A DNA stretch of 64,000 bases from Streptococcus australis (GTDB lineage: Bacteria > Bacillota > Bacilli > Lactobacillales > Streptococcaceae): positions 1 through 64,000 of the forward strand of contig NZ_JADNGY010000005.1 in NCBI RefSeq assembly GCF_015553625.1, written 5' to 3'. Shown one piece after another: positions 1-7,755 of the stretch. Each line of letters begins with the position of its first letter. Within the stretch, counting starts at the first letter, position 1. The translations under genes and the position numbers were made by a program. Under the pieces are notes generated by a model that ran no database searches, was not told the DNA's origin, and was given only the letters and a program-made list of their open reading frames with translations.

Positions 1-35
1 AGTAGGGCTGTAAAAGCTGATGAAATCAGCGTAGT

Positions 36-113
36 AGAGCCCACTCAACCACTGCGTCTTGCTCGACAATCCAAAAATAATTGAGAGGCTAGGACTTTTG
101 TCCCAGCCTCTTT
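36..113 (-). repeat. Partial copy of a dispersed intergenic repeat
   Basis: Read on the minus strand, this stretch is nearly identical to positions 32673-32739. It contains a hairpin (GAGGCTGGGAC / GTCCTAGCCTC) with a T-run, followed by a conserved stretch containing GACGCAGTGGTTGAG. The copy diverges after the GGGCTC motif. The hairpin can act as a terminator in either direction. A further, more diverged relative lies at 23521-23757. Confidence 0.75.
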
Positions 114-162
114 TTGTGCGAAAACCGACAGCGATTGTTTTTGCTTTTCAAAGGGATATACA

Positions 163-193
163 AAAAAACCGAACCACTAGAGTTCGGTTTTTT
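163..193. terminator. Rho-independent terminator (bidirectional)
   Basis: A perfect 12-bp stem, AAAAAACCGAAC with GTTCGGTTTTTT and a 7-nt loop, lies just past the end of the minus-strand SemiSWEET gene. A-runs and T-runs on both sides allow termination on either strand. Confidence 0.85.
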
Positions 194-204
194 ATCGATT
201 TCTT

Positions 205-468
205 TTAGAGTGATGTTAGGAAAGTCAATCCTCCTAGGATGACACCTGCTGAATTCGGAATAATCAAAATCCAGTCTTTTTTAGGTTCCTTTGTCCAACC
301 ATAAATGACCCAGATCAAGCAAGAAATAGCAGCTGACAAGGGTTGGAAAGGTTGGGCCTTATGTCCCTGTAAATTGGCAATAATTTGTGGGATGTAGGCA
401 ATGAAAACGATAATCCCAATAAAGGCACCGATCGAGCCAACGATTTGGTTGATTTTTTGTTTATTCAT
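205..468 (-). CDS. SemiSWEET-family sugar transporter
   Basis: An 87-residue, very hydrophobic protein with three predicted membrane helices (about 10-28, 42-58 and 66-85), the size and layout of bacterial SemiSWEET half-transporters, which work as homodimers. The PQ signature is present in YIPQI at the end of helix 1, followed by the NLQGHKAQPFQPL loop typical of lactic acid bacteria. The family moves sugars passively; the substrate here is unknown. A terminator follows directly. The second SemiSWEET at 755 is transcribed divergently and shares the YxPQI, GHK and QPLxAAIxCxxWVxYG pattern, so the two are paralogs. Confidence 0.85.
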   Translation of the reverse strand: MNKQKINQIVGSIGAFIGIIVFIAYIPQIIANLQGHKAQPFQPLSAAISCLIWVIYGWTKEPKKDWILIIPNSAGVILGGLTFLTSL

Positions 469-684
469 AAAATTTTACCTCTGTGTATCAAAATAGCATA
501 AATAGAAAGATAATGCAATTAATTTGCATGCTATTCAAGATGAAAATGATTATATTTGCAAAAAAATTAGACAAAGTGTCTAAAATAATTACTAGAGAGA
601 AGACTCTCTCGAAGAGAAATCCATCTTCCTGCAAAATCACAAGATTGTGACACTTTACAGTTCGGTAACATTTGAAAAAAGCAC

Positions 685-713
685 TTGAATTTTAAGAGGG
701 CAAGCGCTAGAAT
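685..713 (+). promoter_or_regulatory. SigA promoter for the second SemiSWEET gene
   Basis: A -35 box TTGAAT (685-690) and a -10 box TAGAAT (708-713) are separated by exactly 17 nt. The promoter lies 42 nt before the start codon. The spacer contains AAGCGCT, which resembles the core of a catabolite-response element; that reading is weak. Confidence 0.7.
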
Positions 714-754
714 AGTGCATACTTTAAAAAAGAAAAGGAAATGGTAGTTTCAAA

Positions 755-1012
755 ATGAATGATAAACAAATGAAAATTCTTGGTTGGGTTGCGACCTTTA
801 TGTCTGTCATGATGTATGTATCTTACTTCCCACAAATCATGGATAACCTCTCAGGTCACAAAGGAAACTTTGTTCAACCTTTAGTTGCCGCTATCAACTG
901 TAGCCTTTGGGTCTATTACGGACTCTTTAAAAAAGAACGTGATATCCCACTTGCTGCAGCCAATGCACCAGGGATCATCTTTGGTTTGATCACAGCCATC
1001 ACAGCTTTATAA
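755..1012 (+). CDS. SemiSWEET-family sugar transporter
   Basis: An 85-residue three-helix membrane protein with the PQ motif (YFPQI), the loop NLSGHKGN and the second-helix pattern QPLVAAINCSLWVYYG, all diagnostic of SemiSWEET. Members form dimers that let sugars cross the membrane down their gradient. It has its own promoter (685-713) and terminator (1019-1049), so it is a single-gene unit. It is related to, but clearly diverged from, the minus-strand copy at 205-468. Family assignment is firm; substrate cannot be read from sequence. Confidence 0.87.
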   Translation: MNDKQMKILGWVATFMSVMMYVSYFPQIMDNLSGHKGNFVQPLVAAINCSLWVYYGLFKKERDIPLAAANAPGIIFGLITAITAL

Positions 1013-1018
1013 GAAGGA

Positions 1019-1049
1019 ACTAGCTCCCGCAAGGAAGCTAGTTTTTTTA
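1019..1049 (+). terminator. Rho-independent terminator
   Basis: The stem ACTAGCT / AGCTAGT with a 10-nt loop is followed by six or more T residues, directly after the SemiSWEET stop codon. Confidence 0.85.
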
Positions 1050-1098
1050 TACCTTACAGAAATGTAAGAAATCAGGCTCAAAATGAAAGGTTAGCTTA

Positions 1099-1127
1099 TT
1101 GTAGATCTCTCTCCAAATCGTTACAAT
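1099..1127 (+). promoter_or_regulatory. SigA promoter for the ABC exporter operon
   Basis: TTGTAG (1099-1104) and TACAAT (1122-1127) are spaced by 17 nt, upstream of the ABC transporter pair. No Bce-type response-regulator box was identified by eye. Confidence 0.6.
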
Positions 1128-1188
1128 AGAGGTGTAAAAAAGTTTTATGGATGTCAATCATATAACCGGATAGAAATGGAGAATGAAA

Positions 1189-1956
1189 ATGGCCTTATTA
1201 GATGTACAACATGTGAAAAAAATTTACAAAACCCGCTTTCAAGGAACTCAGGTTGAAGCCTTAAAGGATATCCATTTTACCGTGGAGAAGGGGGAGTATG
1301 TCGCTATCATGGGGGAATCAGGATCCGGTAAATCGACCCTTCTCAATATCCTAGCCATGCTGGATCAGCCGACCGAAGGACGGGTCTACCTCAATGGCAT
1401 GGACACCTCGACCATCAAGAACAAGGACGCGTCGAGCTTCCGTAGGGAAAAACTAGGCTTTGTCTTTCAAGATTTCAATTTGCTTGATACCTTGTCTGTC
1501 AAGGACAATATCCTTCTCCCTCTGGTCCTTTCTCGCAGAGCGGTCAAGGAAATGATGAGTAAGGTCGATAGCGTCAGTCGGGAATTGGGCATCCACCAAC
1601 TGCTTGAAAAATATCCCTACGAAATCTCTGGTGGGCAAAAACAACGGGTAGCCGTAGCACGGGCTATCATCACCTCGCCAGAAATCCTCCTTGCGGATGA
1701 GCCAACAGGGGCGCTAGATTCCAAATCATCTGCTGCGTTGCTCGACGTCTTTGAAGACATCAATAGCATGGGGCAAACTATTCTCATGGTGACCCACTCA
1801 ACCGCAGCAGCAGCTCGGGCCAAGCGCGTGCTCTTTATCAAGGACGGGATTCTTTACAACCAGATTTTCCGTGGGGAAAAAACAGAGCGTCAGATGTTCC
1901 AAGAAATCTCAGATACCTTGACGGTCATGGCGGGAAAGGAGGATCGTGATGTTTAA
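1189..1956 (+). CDS. ABC transporter ATP-binding protein, BceA/MacB type
   Basis: The 255-residue ATPase partner of the permease that follows. It has Walker A (GESGSGKST, about 41-49), a Q-loop (FQDFNLLDTLSV), the ABC signature SGGQKQR, Walker B (ILLADEPTGALD) and the H-loop (VTHS). The architecture is that of the BceA/LolD/MacB group, which powers release of peptide antibiotics or envelope signalling. I chose the second ATG (MALLDV): the GGAG site sits 7 nt before it but only 1 nt from the upstream ATG at 1183. It overlaps the permease gene by 8 nt. No two-component system, the usual partner of Bce exporters, is in the window. Confidence 0.92.
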   Translation: MALLDVQHVKKIYKTRFQGTQVEALKDIHFTVEKGEYVAIMGESGSGKSTLLNILAMLDQPTEGRVYLNGMDTSTIKNKDASSFRREKLGFVFQDFNLLDTLSVKDNILLPLVLSRRAVKEMMSKVDSVSRELGIHQLLEKYPYEISGGQKQRVAVARAIITSPEILLADEPTGALDSKSSAALLDVFEDINSMGQTILMVTHSTAAAARAKRVLFIKDGILYNQIFRGEKTERQMFQEISDTLTVMAGKEDRDV

Positions 1957-3952
1957 ATTAACAAGTAAATTAGCTCTTTCCAACCTCAAACAAAATCGCA
2001 AGCTCTATTATCCCTTTGCCTTGGCTGTTATTTTAACGACTATGATCCTTTATAGTTTTATCGCCTTGTCATCGACCCCTCATTTAGAGGATTCTTACGG
2101 AGGGGGAGCGGCGAGAACTGTTCTTGGTTTTGGTAGTTTCGTTGTCCAATTAGTCGTCATCATTTTAGTGGCTTATGCCAATGGCTACGTCATGAAAAAT
2201 CGTTCCAAAGAACTGGGACTGTACAGTGTACTGGGAATGGAGAAGAAGCACCTTCTCGTCATGACCTTATGGGAATTGCTCTCCTTCTATGTTCTCACAG
2301 TTGGAGTAGGACTGGGCTTGGGACTCTTGTTTGATCGCTTGATTTTTGCCTTGCTCCTAAAATGTATGGGGCTACCAGTCGTCATTCAATCAACCTTCCA
2401 GATAGAGGCTGTTCTTAACACTTTACTTGGGTTAGCCTTAGCTTTTGGCCTCATTCTTTTGTTGAATTCTTTCCGCCTCTTGCGCTACAGTTCCCTCCAC
2501 CTCATGCAACAGAAAAAGGCGGGGGAGAAGAAGGGACGCTTCTTGCTGGTTCAAACTCTGTTAGGACTAGGGCTCTTAGGAATTGCTTTTTATATAGCGC
2601 TAACCGTTGAGAGGCCAGTTGCAGCTGTCCAAGGATTCTTTATTGCCGTCATCTTGGTCATTCTAGCGACTTATCTCTTATTCAACGCAGGCTCGATTAC
2701 CTTCTTAAGATTTCTCAAAGGTCGGAAATCCTATTATTACAAGCCAGAGAATTTTATATCTGTCTCCAACTTAATAGCTCGGATGCGAAAAAATGCAGCG
2801 GGCCTTGCGACGATTAGTATTCTATCCACCATGGTCTTAGTCACCTTAACCGGGTCGCTCAATATCTTTATTGGAGGGCAGAATTACCTAGATACTGTTT
2901 ACCCTTCGGATTACATGATTAGTGTGGGGCATATGCCTTCAGATGCTGAGACAGAACCGGTTATCAAGGATGTTCAAGCTCAAATTAAGAAAACAGCCGA
3001 TGCGACGAATCTGTCCGATTATCAGGTGGCACAGACAACATACTGGTCGGCTGAAATTCGAAAGATTGATGGAAGGAGCTTAGAGGTGAATGACCAGTCC
3101 ACTCCATCAACTGGTCAGGAGTTGAAGACAGAGGGAACAGTCTACTTTTTTGATCAGGCGACTTATGAACAACTGACCGGTCAAAAAGTTGAGCTTGGAG
3201 AAAATGAAATCCTAGCCTATGGGTATCAGTATCCAGGAAAATTAGATTCGCAATTAGAAATCAATGGGAAGACCTTCACGATTAAACAAAAACTAGATTC
3301 CAACTTTATCCAAGGAAAGATTCCTCAATCCGACCTGTTTCAACACCAAATGGGTTTGTACCTGGTTCTTCCTGACTTGAACCAACTGGGACTAAAAGTT
3401 GATAAAAATTTGGAATTCTCTATTACTGCTAAAAATAAAGATAACCAAGATTTTATCTCTGGCTTGATCAAAGAGCTGTATTCGACAGACAAAATGAGTC
3501 AATATGGTGCGACTTATTTTGGTGGATTTGATCGATACAGTATAGAGAAAGAGTGGCGTGAAACAGCAGGGACTCTCCTCTTTATCGGGATTTTCCTATC
3601 AGTCATCTTTCTATTAGCTACAGTTCTCGTGATTTACTACAAGCAGATTTCAGAGGGTCATGAGGATCGAGATAATTTTGTGATCTTGCAACAAGTAGGA
3701 TTGGACCAAAAGCAAACCGGCACCACTATTCGCAAACAGATTCTCACCGTCTTTTTCCTTCCTTTATTCTTCTCTTTCTTATACCTAGGAGTAGCCTACA
3801 AGATGATCGCAAAGATCGTAGCCATCTTAGGAGCGACCAATGCGGGCTTGGTTCTTCAAACAACTCTTTCTATCTGCGCTGTCTTTTTCATCTCTTATGT
3901 CCTCGTCTTTCTTCTAACTTCTAGAAGTTATCGGAAGATTGTCGTGAGGTAG
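1949..3952 (+). CDS. ABC transporter permease, BceB/FtsX type
   Basis: A 667-residue permease with about ten membrane helices: one near 20-42, three near 60-165, then about 195-260, a long non-membrane segment at roughly 310-530, and three C-terminal helices. The large extracellular loop between helices 7 and 8 is the hallmark of BceB-type permeases, where it binds the antimicrobial peptide or its sensor. The ATG at 1949 is preceded by AAAGGAGG with 6-nt spacing; a GTG at 1946 is less likely. It is translationally coupled to the ATPase. Family known, substrate inferred: bacitracin-like or cationic peptides are candidates only. Confidence 0.9.
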   Translation: MFKLTSKLALSNLKQNRKLYYPFALAVILTTMILYSFIALSSTPHLEDSYGGGAARTVLGFGSFVVQLVVIILVAYANGYVMKNRSKELGLYSVLGMEKKHLLVMTLWELLSFYVLTVGVGLGLGLLFDRLIFALLLKCMGLPVVIQSTFQIEAVLNTLLGLALAFGLILLLNSFRLLRYSSLHLMQQKKAGEKKGRFLLVQTLLGLGLLGIAFYIALTVERPVAAVQGFFIAVILVILATYLLFNAGSITFLRFLKGRKSYYYKPENFISVSNLIARMRKNAAGLATISILSTMVLVTLTGSLNIFIGGQNYLDTVYPSDYMISVGHMPSDAETEPVIKDVQAQIKKTADATNLSDYQVAQTTYWSAEIRKIDGRSLEVNDQSTPSTGQELKTEGTVYFFDQATYEQLTGQKVELGENEILAYGYQYPGKLDSQLEINGKTFTIKQKLDSNFIQGKIPQSDLFQHQMGLYLVLPDLNQLGLKVDKNLEFSITAKNKDNQDFISGLIKELYSTDKMSQYGATYFGGFDRYSIEKEWRETAGTLLFIGIFLSVIFLLATVLVIYYKQISEGHEDRDNFVILQQVGLDQKQTGTTIRKQILTVFFLPLFFSFLYLGVAYKMIAKIVAILGATNAGLVLQTTLSICAVFFISYVLVFLLTSRSYRKIVVR

Positions 3953-4021
3953 CGTTTGATACGATGGAAGCTCTTAGGAAAATAGGTGAAGAAGAAATTA
4001 ACTGGAACACTTTTTTCAACC

Positions 4022-4054
4022 AAAAACACCGAGGATTACATCCCCGGTGTTTTT
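4022..4054. terminator. Convergent terminator hairpin
   Basis: ACACCG...CGGTGT with flanking A- and T-runs lies between the plus-strand permease and the minus-strand lipoprotein gene. It probably serves both. Confidence 0.75.
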
Positions 4055-4061
4055 ATCGTGA

Positions 4062-6026
4062 TTATTTCACGTGTTTTGCAAGTTCTTCTTGTGCTTTTTT
4101 ATTGGTTTCTTCTTTTTCTTTCAACCAATTCTTATAAGCTTTGTCGTAGTCAGCCGTTGTGACTGTATCACTTTGTAATTCCATGTACTTGTAGTAGCTA
4201 GCCCCGTCTTTGATACCAATCAAGGAGAATGCTTTTGTAAATGGTTTAATCTTCGTGATAGAAGGAACAGCACCTTTAGAGTAGACAGGAAGTGCAAAGG
4301 CATTGTCTGTCAACCAAGCTTGAGCAACAGCATATTTTTCGTAACGAGTTTTGGTATCCAATTGTTCTGCATTGGCATCATCCAATAGTTGTTTGTACTC
4401 GTTCAAACCTAGTTTTTCAATTAGGGCTTGGTCAGTTGCCGGATTGATTCCCATTCCTGCTAAGGCTGAACCATCGACTGGATTGAAGATATCCAAGTAA
4501 GTTGATGGATCTTGGAAGTCAGGTCCCCAACCAGCGATATCCATATCAAAGTCTTTTTGATCAGGACTTTGAGCGAAGTAGGTTGCATTGTCCGCATCTT
4601 CCGTAGACAATTTCTGAACATCCACGACAACATTTTCTTTTCCTAATGTTTTTTCGATGGAGTCTTTCATTGAATCAGCTTGTTGCACAATGCTAGCAGA
4701 AGACTGGTCAACCACATAGTCGATGTGGATTGGGAATTGGACACCTTGCGCTTGGAGCTCTTCTTTTGCTTTAGCAAATTGTGCTTTAGCCTTGTCCGCA
4801 TTGAACATGCTATCTTGTGCATCAGCTAGGCTGACATCCTTCCAATCATCTCCTGTTGCAGCAAGTTTTTCTTCAACAACAGTACCGAAGTCTTTGTTGT
4901 CTACTTGCACAAATGTTGGAGGTACAAGAAGCGTACGAAGGGTTTTGCTAGCCCCATCTTTCCCGTTTGATTGGGCACTTAGAGAAGTACGATCAAGGGC
5001 AAAGTTGATGGCTTGACGGAAGTTTTTGTTTTGAAGAGCTGTTTTGGTTTGGTTCTTCTGGTCGTCTGTTGTTTTCTCAGTATGACCGTAGTTTTGACGG
5101 TTTACGTTGAAGTAGACATAGTAGACAGTCGCATCTTGCGGTGAATAAACGATATTGTCCTTGAATTTTTTCTCAATGGTACTGAAGGTTGAGCTCGTTG
5201 GGAAGAGACGCGCAGTGGTTAAGTTTCCATCAGAGAAGTTACGAGCTAGGTAGTCTTGGTCAGAACCATCGAAGTAGGTCAATTTGATATCATCGATCTT
5301 CACATTGTCTTTGTCGTAGTAGTTCTCGTTCTTAGTGAACTCCATTAACGATTTTGAAGTGAAGGATTTCAAGTAGTAAGGACCGTTGTAGAGGATTCCA
5401 GAAGGTTTGACGCTACCAAAGTCTTTACCTGCAGACTTGAGGAATTTTTCATTGACGGGCATCATGGTCGAAGTTGTCAATTTAGAATTCCAGAAAGACT
5501 CAGGTTGAGCCAAGGTGTATTGAAGGGTATGGTCGTCAACGGCTTTTACTCCAACTTTAGAGAAGTCCGTATTTTTACCAGTGACATAGTCATCCAGGCC
5601 GGCTACTGAGTTTTGAACCAAGTAGAGGGCATCTGATTTGTTGTCTGCTACGTATTTCAGAGAAGTGACGAAGTCCTGTGCAGTGACGTCTGCATATTCG
5701 TTCCCTTCTGAGTCATACCATTTTGCATCTTTACGAAGTTTGTAAGTATAAGTCAATCCATCCTTAGAAACAGACCAATCTTCTGCTAGAGCAGGGACCA
5801 AGTTACCGTATTGGTCGTTTTCAAAAAGTCCATCTACTAAGTTAGTTGTGACATCACTTGTTGTTGAACGGTTTGAAAGGAGGTAGTTCAAAGAGTCTGG
5901 ATCAGTGCTATACACGTATGAAAAAGTGTTTGTCTGAGAAGACTTTGCAGATGATCCACAAGAAGCAAGGAACAGGGCTGAAGCAACCGTGACACCTGCT
6001 AGGAAAGCTAGTTTAGATTTTTTCAT
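4062..6026 (-). CDS. Oligopeptide ABC transporter substrate-binding lipoprotein (AliA/AmiA/HppA family)
   Basis: A 654-residue SBP_bac_5 family protein. A lipoprotein signal peptide with lipobox LASC (about residues 20-23) predicts Cys-linked anchoring on the outer membrane face. The mature protein shows the family pattern: YSTDPDSLNYLL, VPALAEDWSVSKDGLTYTY, and DIAGWGPDFQDPSTYLD near 490. Streptococcal members (AliA, AliB, AmiA; HppA in S. gordonii) deliver peptides to a shared Ami permease and influence competence and colonisation. This one stands alone with its own promoter and no permease, typical of the orphan Ali-type receptors. ATG 6026 is preferred over GTG 6029 because AAGGAG then sits 7 nt upstream. 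Confidence 0.92.
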   Translation of the reverse strand: MKKSKLAFLAGVTVASALFLASCGSSAKSSQTNTFSYVYSTDPDSLNYLLSNRSTTSDVTTNLVDGLFENDQYGNLVPALAEDWSVSKDGLTYTYKLRKDAKWYDSEGNEYADVTAQDFVTSLKYVADNKSDALYLVQNSVAGLDDYVTGKNTDFSKVGVKAVDDHTLQYTLAQPESFWNSKLTTSTMMPVNEKFLKSAGKDFGSVKPSGILYNGPYYLKSFTSKSLMEFTKNENYYDKDNVKIDDIKLTYFDGSDQDYLARNFSDGNLTTARLFPTSSTFSTIEKKFKDNIVYSPQDATVYYVYFNVNRQNYGHTEKTTDDQKNQTKTALQNKNFRQAINFALDRTSLSAQSNGKDGASKTLRTLLVPPTFVQVDNKDFGTVVEEKLAATGDDWKDVSLADAQDSMFNADKAKAQFAKAKEELQAQGVQFPIHIDYVVDQSSASIVQQADSMKDSIEKTLGKENVVVDVQKLSTEDADNATYFAQSPDQKDFDMDIAGWGPDFQDPSTYLDIFNPVDGSALAGMGINPATDQALIEKLGLNEYKQLLDDANAEQLDTKTRYEKYAVAQAWLTDNAFALPVYSKGAVPSITKIKPFTKAFSLIGIKDGASYYKYMELQSDTVTTADYDKAYKNWLKEKEETNKKAQEELAKHVK

Positions 6027-6057
6027 CACTTATCTCCTTTAATAAAGATTTTGTATT

Positions 6058-6085
6058 ATTATACACCTTTTTTTATAAAAAGCAA
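6058..6085 (-). promoter_or_regulatory. Promoter of the oligopeptide-binding lipoprotein
   Basis: On the minus strand, TTGCTT (6080-6085) and TATAAT (6058-6063) are separated by 16 nt, about 30 nt ahead of the start codon. Confidence 0.65.
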
Positions 6086-6165
6086 ATTTTATTTGAAATT
6101 AATTGTATATTTAGTCATAATGTTCGTATTTATCGAGTTTCATGCAGTATTTTTAACTATTATGC

Positions 6166-6229
6166 TTTACAAACTAGCTAAGGAGGAGTATACTAACAAT
6201 GAAAGTACTAGTATGTAAAACAAACTAGC
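6166..6229 (+). promoter_or_regulatory. Promoter and candidate PadR operator
   Basis: TTTACA (6166-6171) and TATACT (6189-6194) are spaced by 17 nt. The 10-mer ACAAACTAGC occurs twice (6169-6178 and 6220-6229), and the palindrome TACTAGTA lies at 6206-6213. Repeats flanking the promoter of a padR gene suggest autoregulation; this is inferred from position. Confidence 0.6.
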
Positions 6230-6261
6230 CGAAAAGAGGCGGTATAGAATGGGGGAGCAGA

Positions 6262-6591
6262 ATGAAAGAGTCGCAATTGCTCAAGGGTGTCCTGGAAGGT
6301 TGTGTTTTAGAAATTATTTCAAAAAAATCTATTTATGGCTATGAATTGATCCAAAGTCTCAAGGAAACCGGCTTCGATAAGATCGTTGCGGGGACCGTTT
6401 ATCCCTTGCTTCAGAAGCTAGAGAAGCAAGGAGTCATCGTAGGAGAGATGAGGCCCTCTCCGGATGGACCTGATCGCAAATATTTCTCTCTAACCATGGA
6501 AGGAAGAGAGCGCCTAGAGGAATTTTGGAACCAGTGGCAGGATCTGGTCATTAAAGTAGAACGCGTGAAAAAGGAGGGGGAAGCAATATGA
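6262..6591 (+). CDS. PadR-family transcriptional regulator
   Basis: A 109-residue protein made of one PadR winged helix: LLKGVLEGCVLEIISKKSIYGYELIQSL followed by GTVYPLLQKLEKQGVI and PDRKYFSLT, the canonical family core. PadR proteins are dimeric repressors, often of neighbouring membrane-stress genes. The stop codon overlaps the ATG of the next gene (ATGA), so the two are translationally coupled and probably functionally linked. Repeats around the promoter (6166-6229) are candidate operators. Family assignment is secure; the ligand is unknown. Confidence 0.92.
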   Translation: MKESQLLKGVLEGCVLEIISKKSIYGYELIQSLKETGFDKIVAGTVYPLLQKLEKQGVIVGEMRPSPDGPDRKYFSLTMEGRERLEEFWNQWQDLVIKVERVKKEGEAI

Positions 6592-7418
6592 CATCAGCTA
6601 TTTATTATGAAGAAACGCAGGCTTTGGTTGAAACCTTTAGCCAGGAGGACCAAGCTTACTTCCAAGATATCTGGGATTATTTTAATTTCGCCGGCTTCTT
6701 ATATGAGGAGAAGGCTTTAAAAGAGCAGGTCTATAATCTAGCGCTGGATTTTTCGCAAGCAAGTGGAGATGGATGGACGGCCAAGGACTATTTTGGACAG
6801 GATCCTAAGGGAATGGCAGACCAAATCATAGAGAACATGCCTAAAGAATCCACGCGATCTGTTCTAAAATATGGTGCAATCGTCTCAGGAATTGTGATTT
6901 TTTATCGCCTCTTAAGTGATTTTGCTTCGCAAGCAGTCCTGGTTCTCAAGCCCCTCGTCTATCTAACGGATAGTATTTTAGGACTTTTAGCCGTTGGGTT
7001 GCTATTCTATCTCCTTCGTCGCCTCATTTTTGCAGAAGAGAAGTCAAAAAAAGCAATCTATGTAGCAGTCGTTCTCGTTCTGGGGATCTATTTTATCAGT
7101 GAAATAGTTGGGGTCCGTTTCTTGCCAGCTTTTGCCTGGTTGACGGTACCGAATCCATGGGATACTTTCCTGATGACAGGGGCTTCTGCAGGTCTTATCC
7201 TGTGGCAATGGAAAGAAGAGTTTGCTCGTGCCTTCATCTTTCCTATTCTGTCCTTCTTAGTAGTGGGATTCTTGCATCGCTGGACCTTGGCGCAAGGAAT
7301 TCAGAATTCTACCATGACTATCATTCTGCCTACGGTAATCATTGTTATAGGATTGATGATTTACTATTGGTTCACGATTCGCGCCTTGAAAAAGAACAAG
7401 ACAGAAAATGGTGAATAG
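6588..7418 (+). CDS. DUF1129-like membrane protein coupled to PadR
   Basis: A 276-residue protein: a soluble acidic N-terminal part (about 1-95, with the pattern QEDQAYFQDIWDYFN) and a C-terminal membrane part of about five helices (near 95-115, 130-145, 155-175, 185-235 and 240-265). This layout matches the PadR-linked DUF1129/DUF1048-like proteins of lactic acid bacteria, whose function is unknown. It overlaps padR by 4 nt and ends at a clear terminator, giving a two-gene operon. The DUF number is from memory of the family pattern. Confidence 0.75.
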   Translation: MTSAIYYEETQALVETFSQEDQAYFQDIWDYFNFAGFLYEEKALKEQVYNLALDFSQASGDGWTAKDYFGQDPKGMADQIIENMPKESTRSVLKYGAIVSGIVIFYRLLSDFASQAVLVLKPLVYLTDSILGLLAVGLLFYLLRRLIFAEEKSKKAIYVAVVLVLGIYFISEIVGVRFLPAFAWLTVPNPWDTFLMTGASAGLILWQWKEEFARAFIFPILSFLVVGFLHRWTLAQGIQNSTMTIILPTVIIVIGLMIYYWFTIRALKKNKTENGE

Positions 7419-7432
7419 AGTGAAAAGGGGGA

Positions 7433-7458
7433 GGAAACTCCCCTTTTTCTGTTGAAAA
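7433..7458 (+). terminator. Rho-independent terminator
   Basis: A G-rich arm (AAAAGGGGGAG), a short loop and CTCCCCTTTTT follow the PadR operon. Confidence 0.85.
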
Positions 7459-7478
7459 ACAACGAGCAAGCTTGATTT

Positions 7479-7488
7479 TTGTTATAAT
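7479..7488 (+). promoter_or_regulatory. Extended -10 promoter for the DUF2829-SDR pair
   Basis: TGTTATAAT, a TGn extended -10 with hexamer 7483-7488, lies 30 nt before the DUF2829 gene. No good -35 is visible at 17 nt. Confidence 0.55.
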
Positions 7489-7518
7489 GAAAGGGACTAT
7501 AAATCAAAGGAGAAGATG

Positions 7519-7755
7519 ATGACATTTGAAGAAATCTTGCCGGGACTAAAGGCAAAAAAGAAATATGTCCGTACGGGTTGGGGTGGAGCAGAGAACTATG
7601 TTCAGCTTTTTGATACCATCGAGCAAAATGGAGTGGCTCTGGAAGTGACGCCTTATTTTCTCATTAACGTTTCTGGTGAAGGCGAAGGATTTTCCATGTG
7701 GAGTCCAACTCCTTGTGATGTCTTAGCGACAGATTGGGTGGAAGTTCATGACTAA
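7519..7755 (+). CDS. DUF2829 (Thoeris anti-defence 2-like, Tad2) protein
   Basis: A 78-residue protein with the DUF2829 pattern: MTFEEILPGLKAKKKYVRTGW at the start, a central beta region, and WSPTPCDVLATDWVEV at the end. Phage Tad2 proteins of this family bind and sequester the cyclic ADP-ribose signal of the Thoeris defence system. Chromosomal copies are common in lactic acid bacteria and their role is not settled. AAGGAG sits 6 nt before ATG 7519; ATG 7516 is also possible. Its end overlaps the SDR gene by 8 nt, so it is translated with a metabolic enzyme, and no phage genes are nearby. Family match is strong; ligand binding is inference. Confidence 0.85.
   Translation: MTFEEILPGLKAKKKYVRTGWGGAENYVQLFDTIEQNGVALEVTPYFLINVSGEGEGFSMWSPTPCDVLATDWVEVHD

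Noticed and set aside
1..120. Possible tRNA or small RNA at the window start
   Set aside because: No cloverleaf could be drawn; it is a partial copy of the dispersed repeat.
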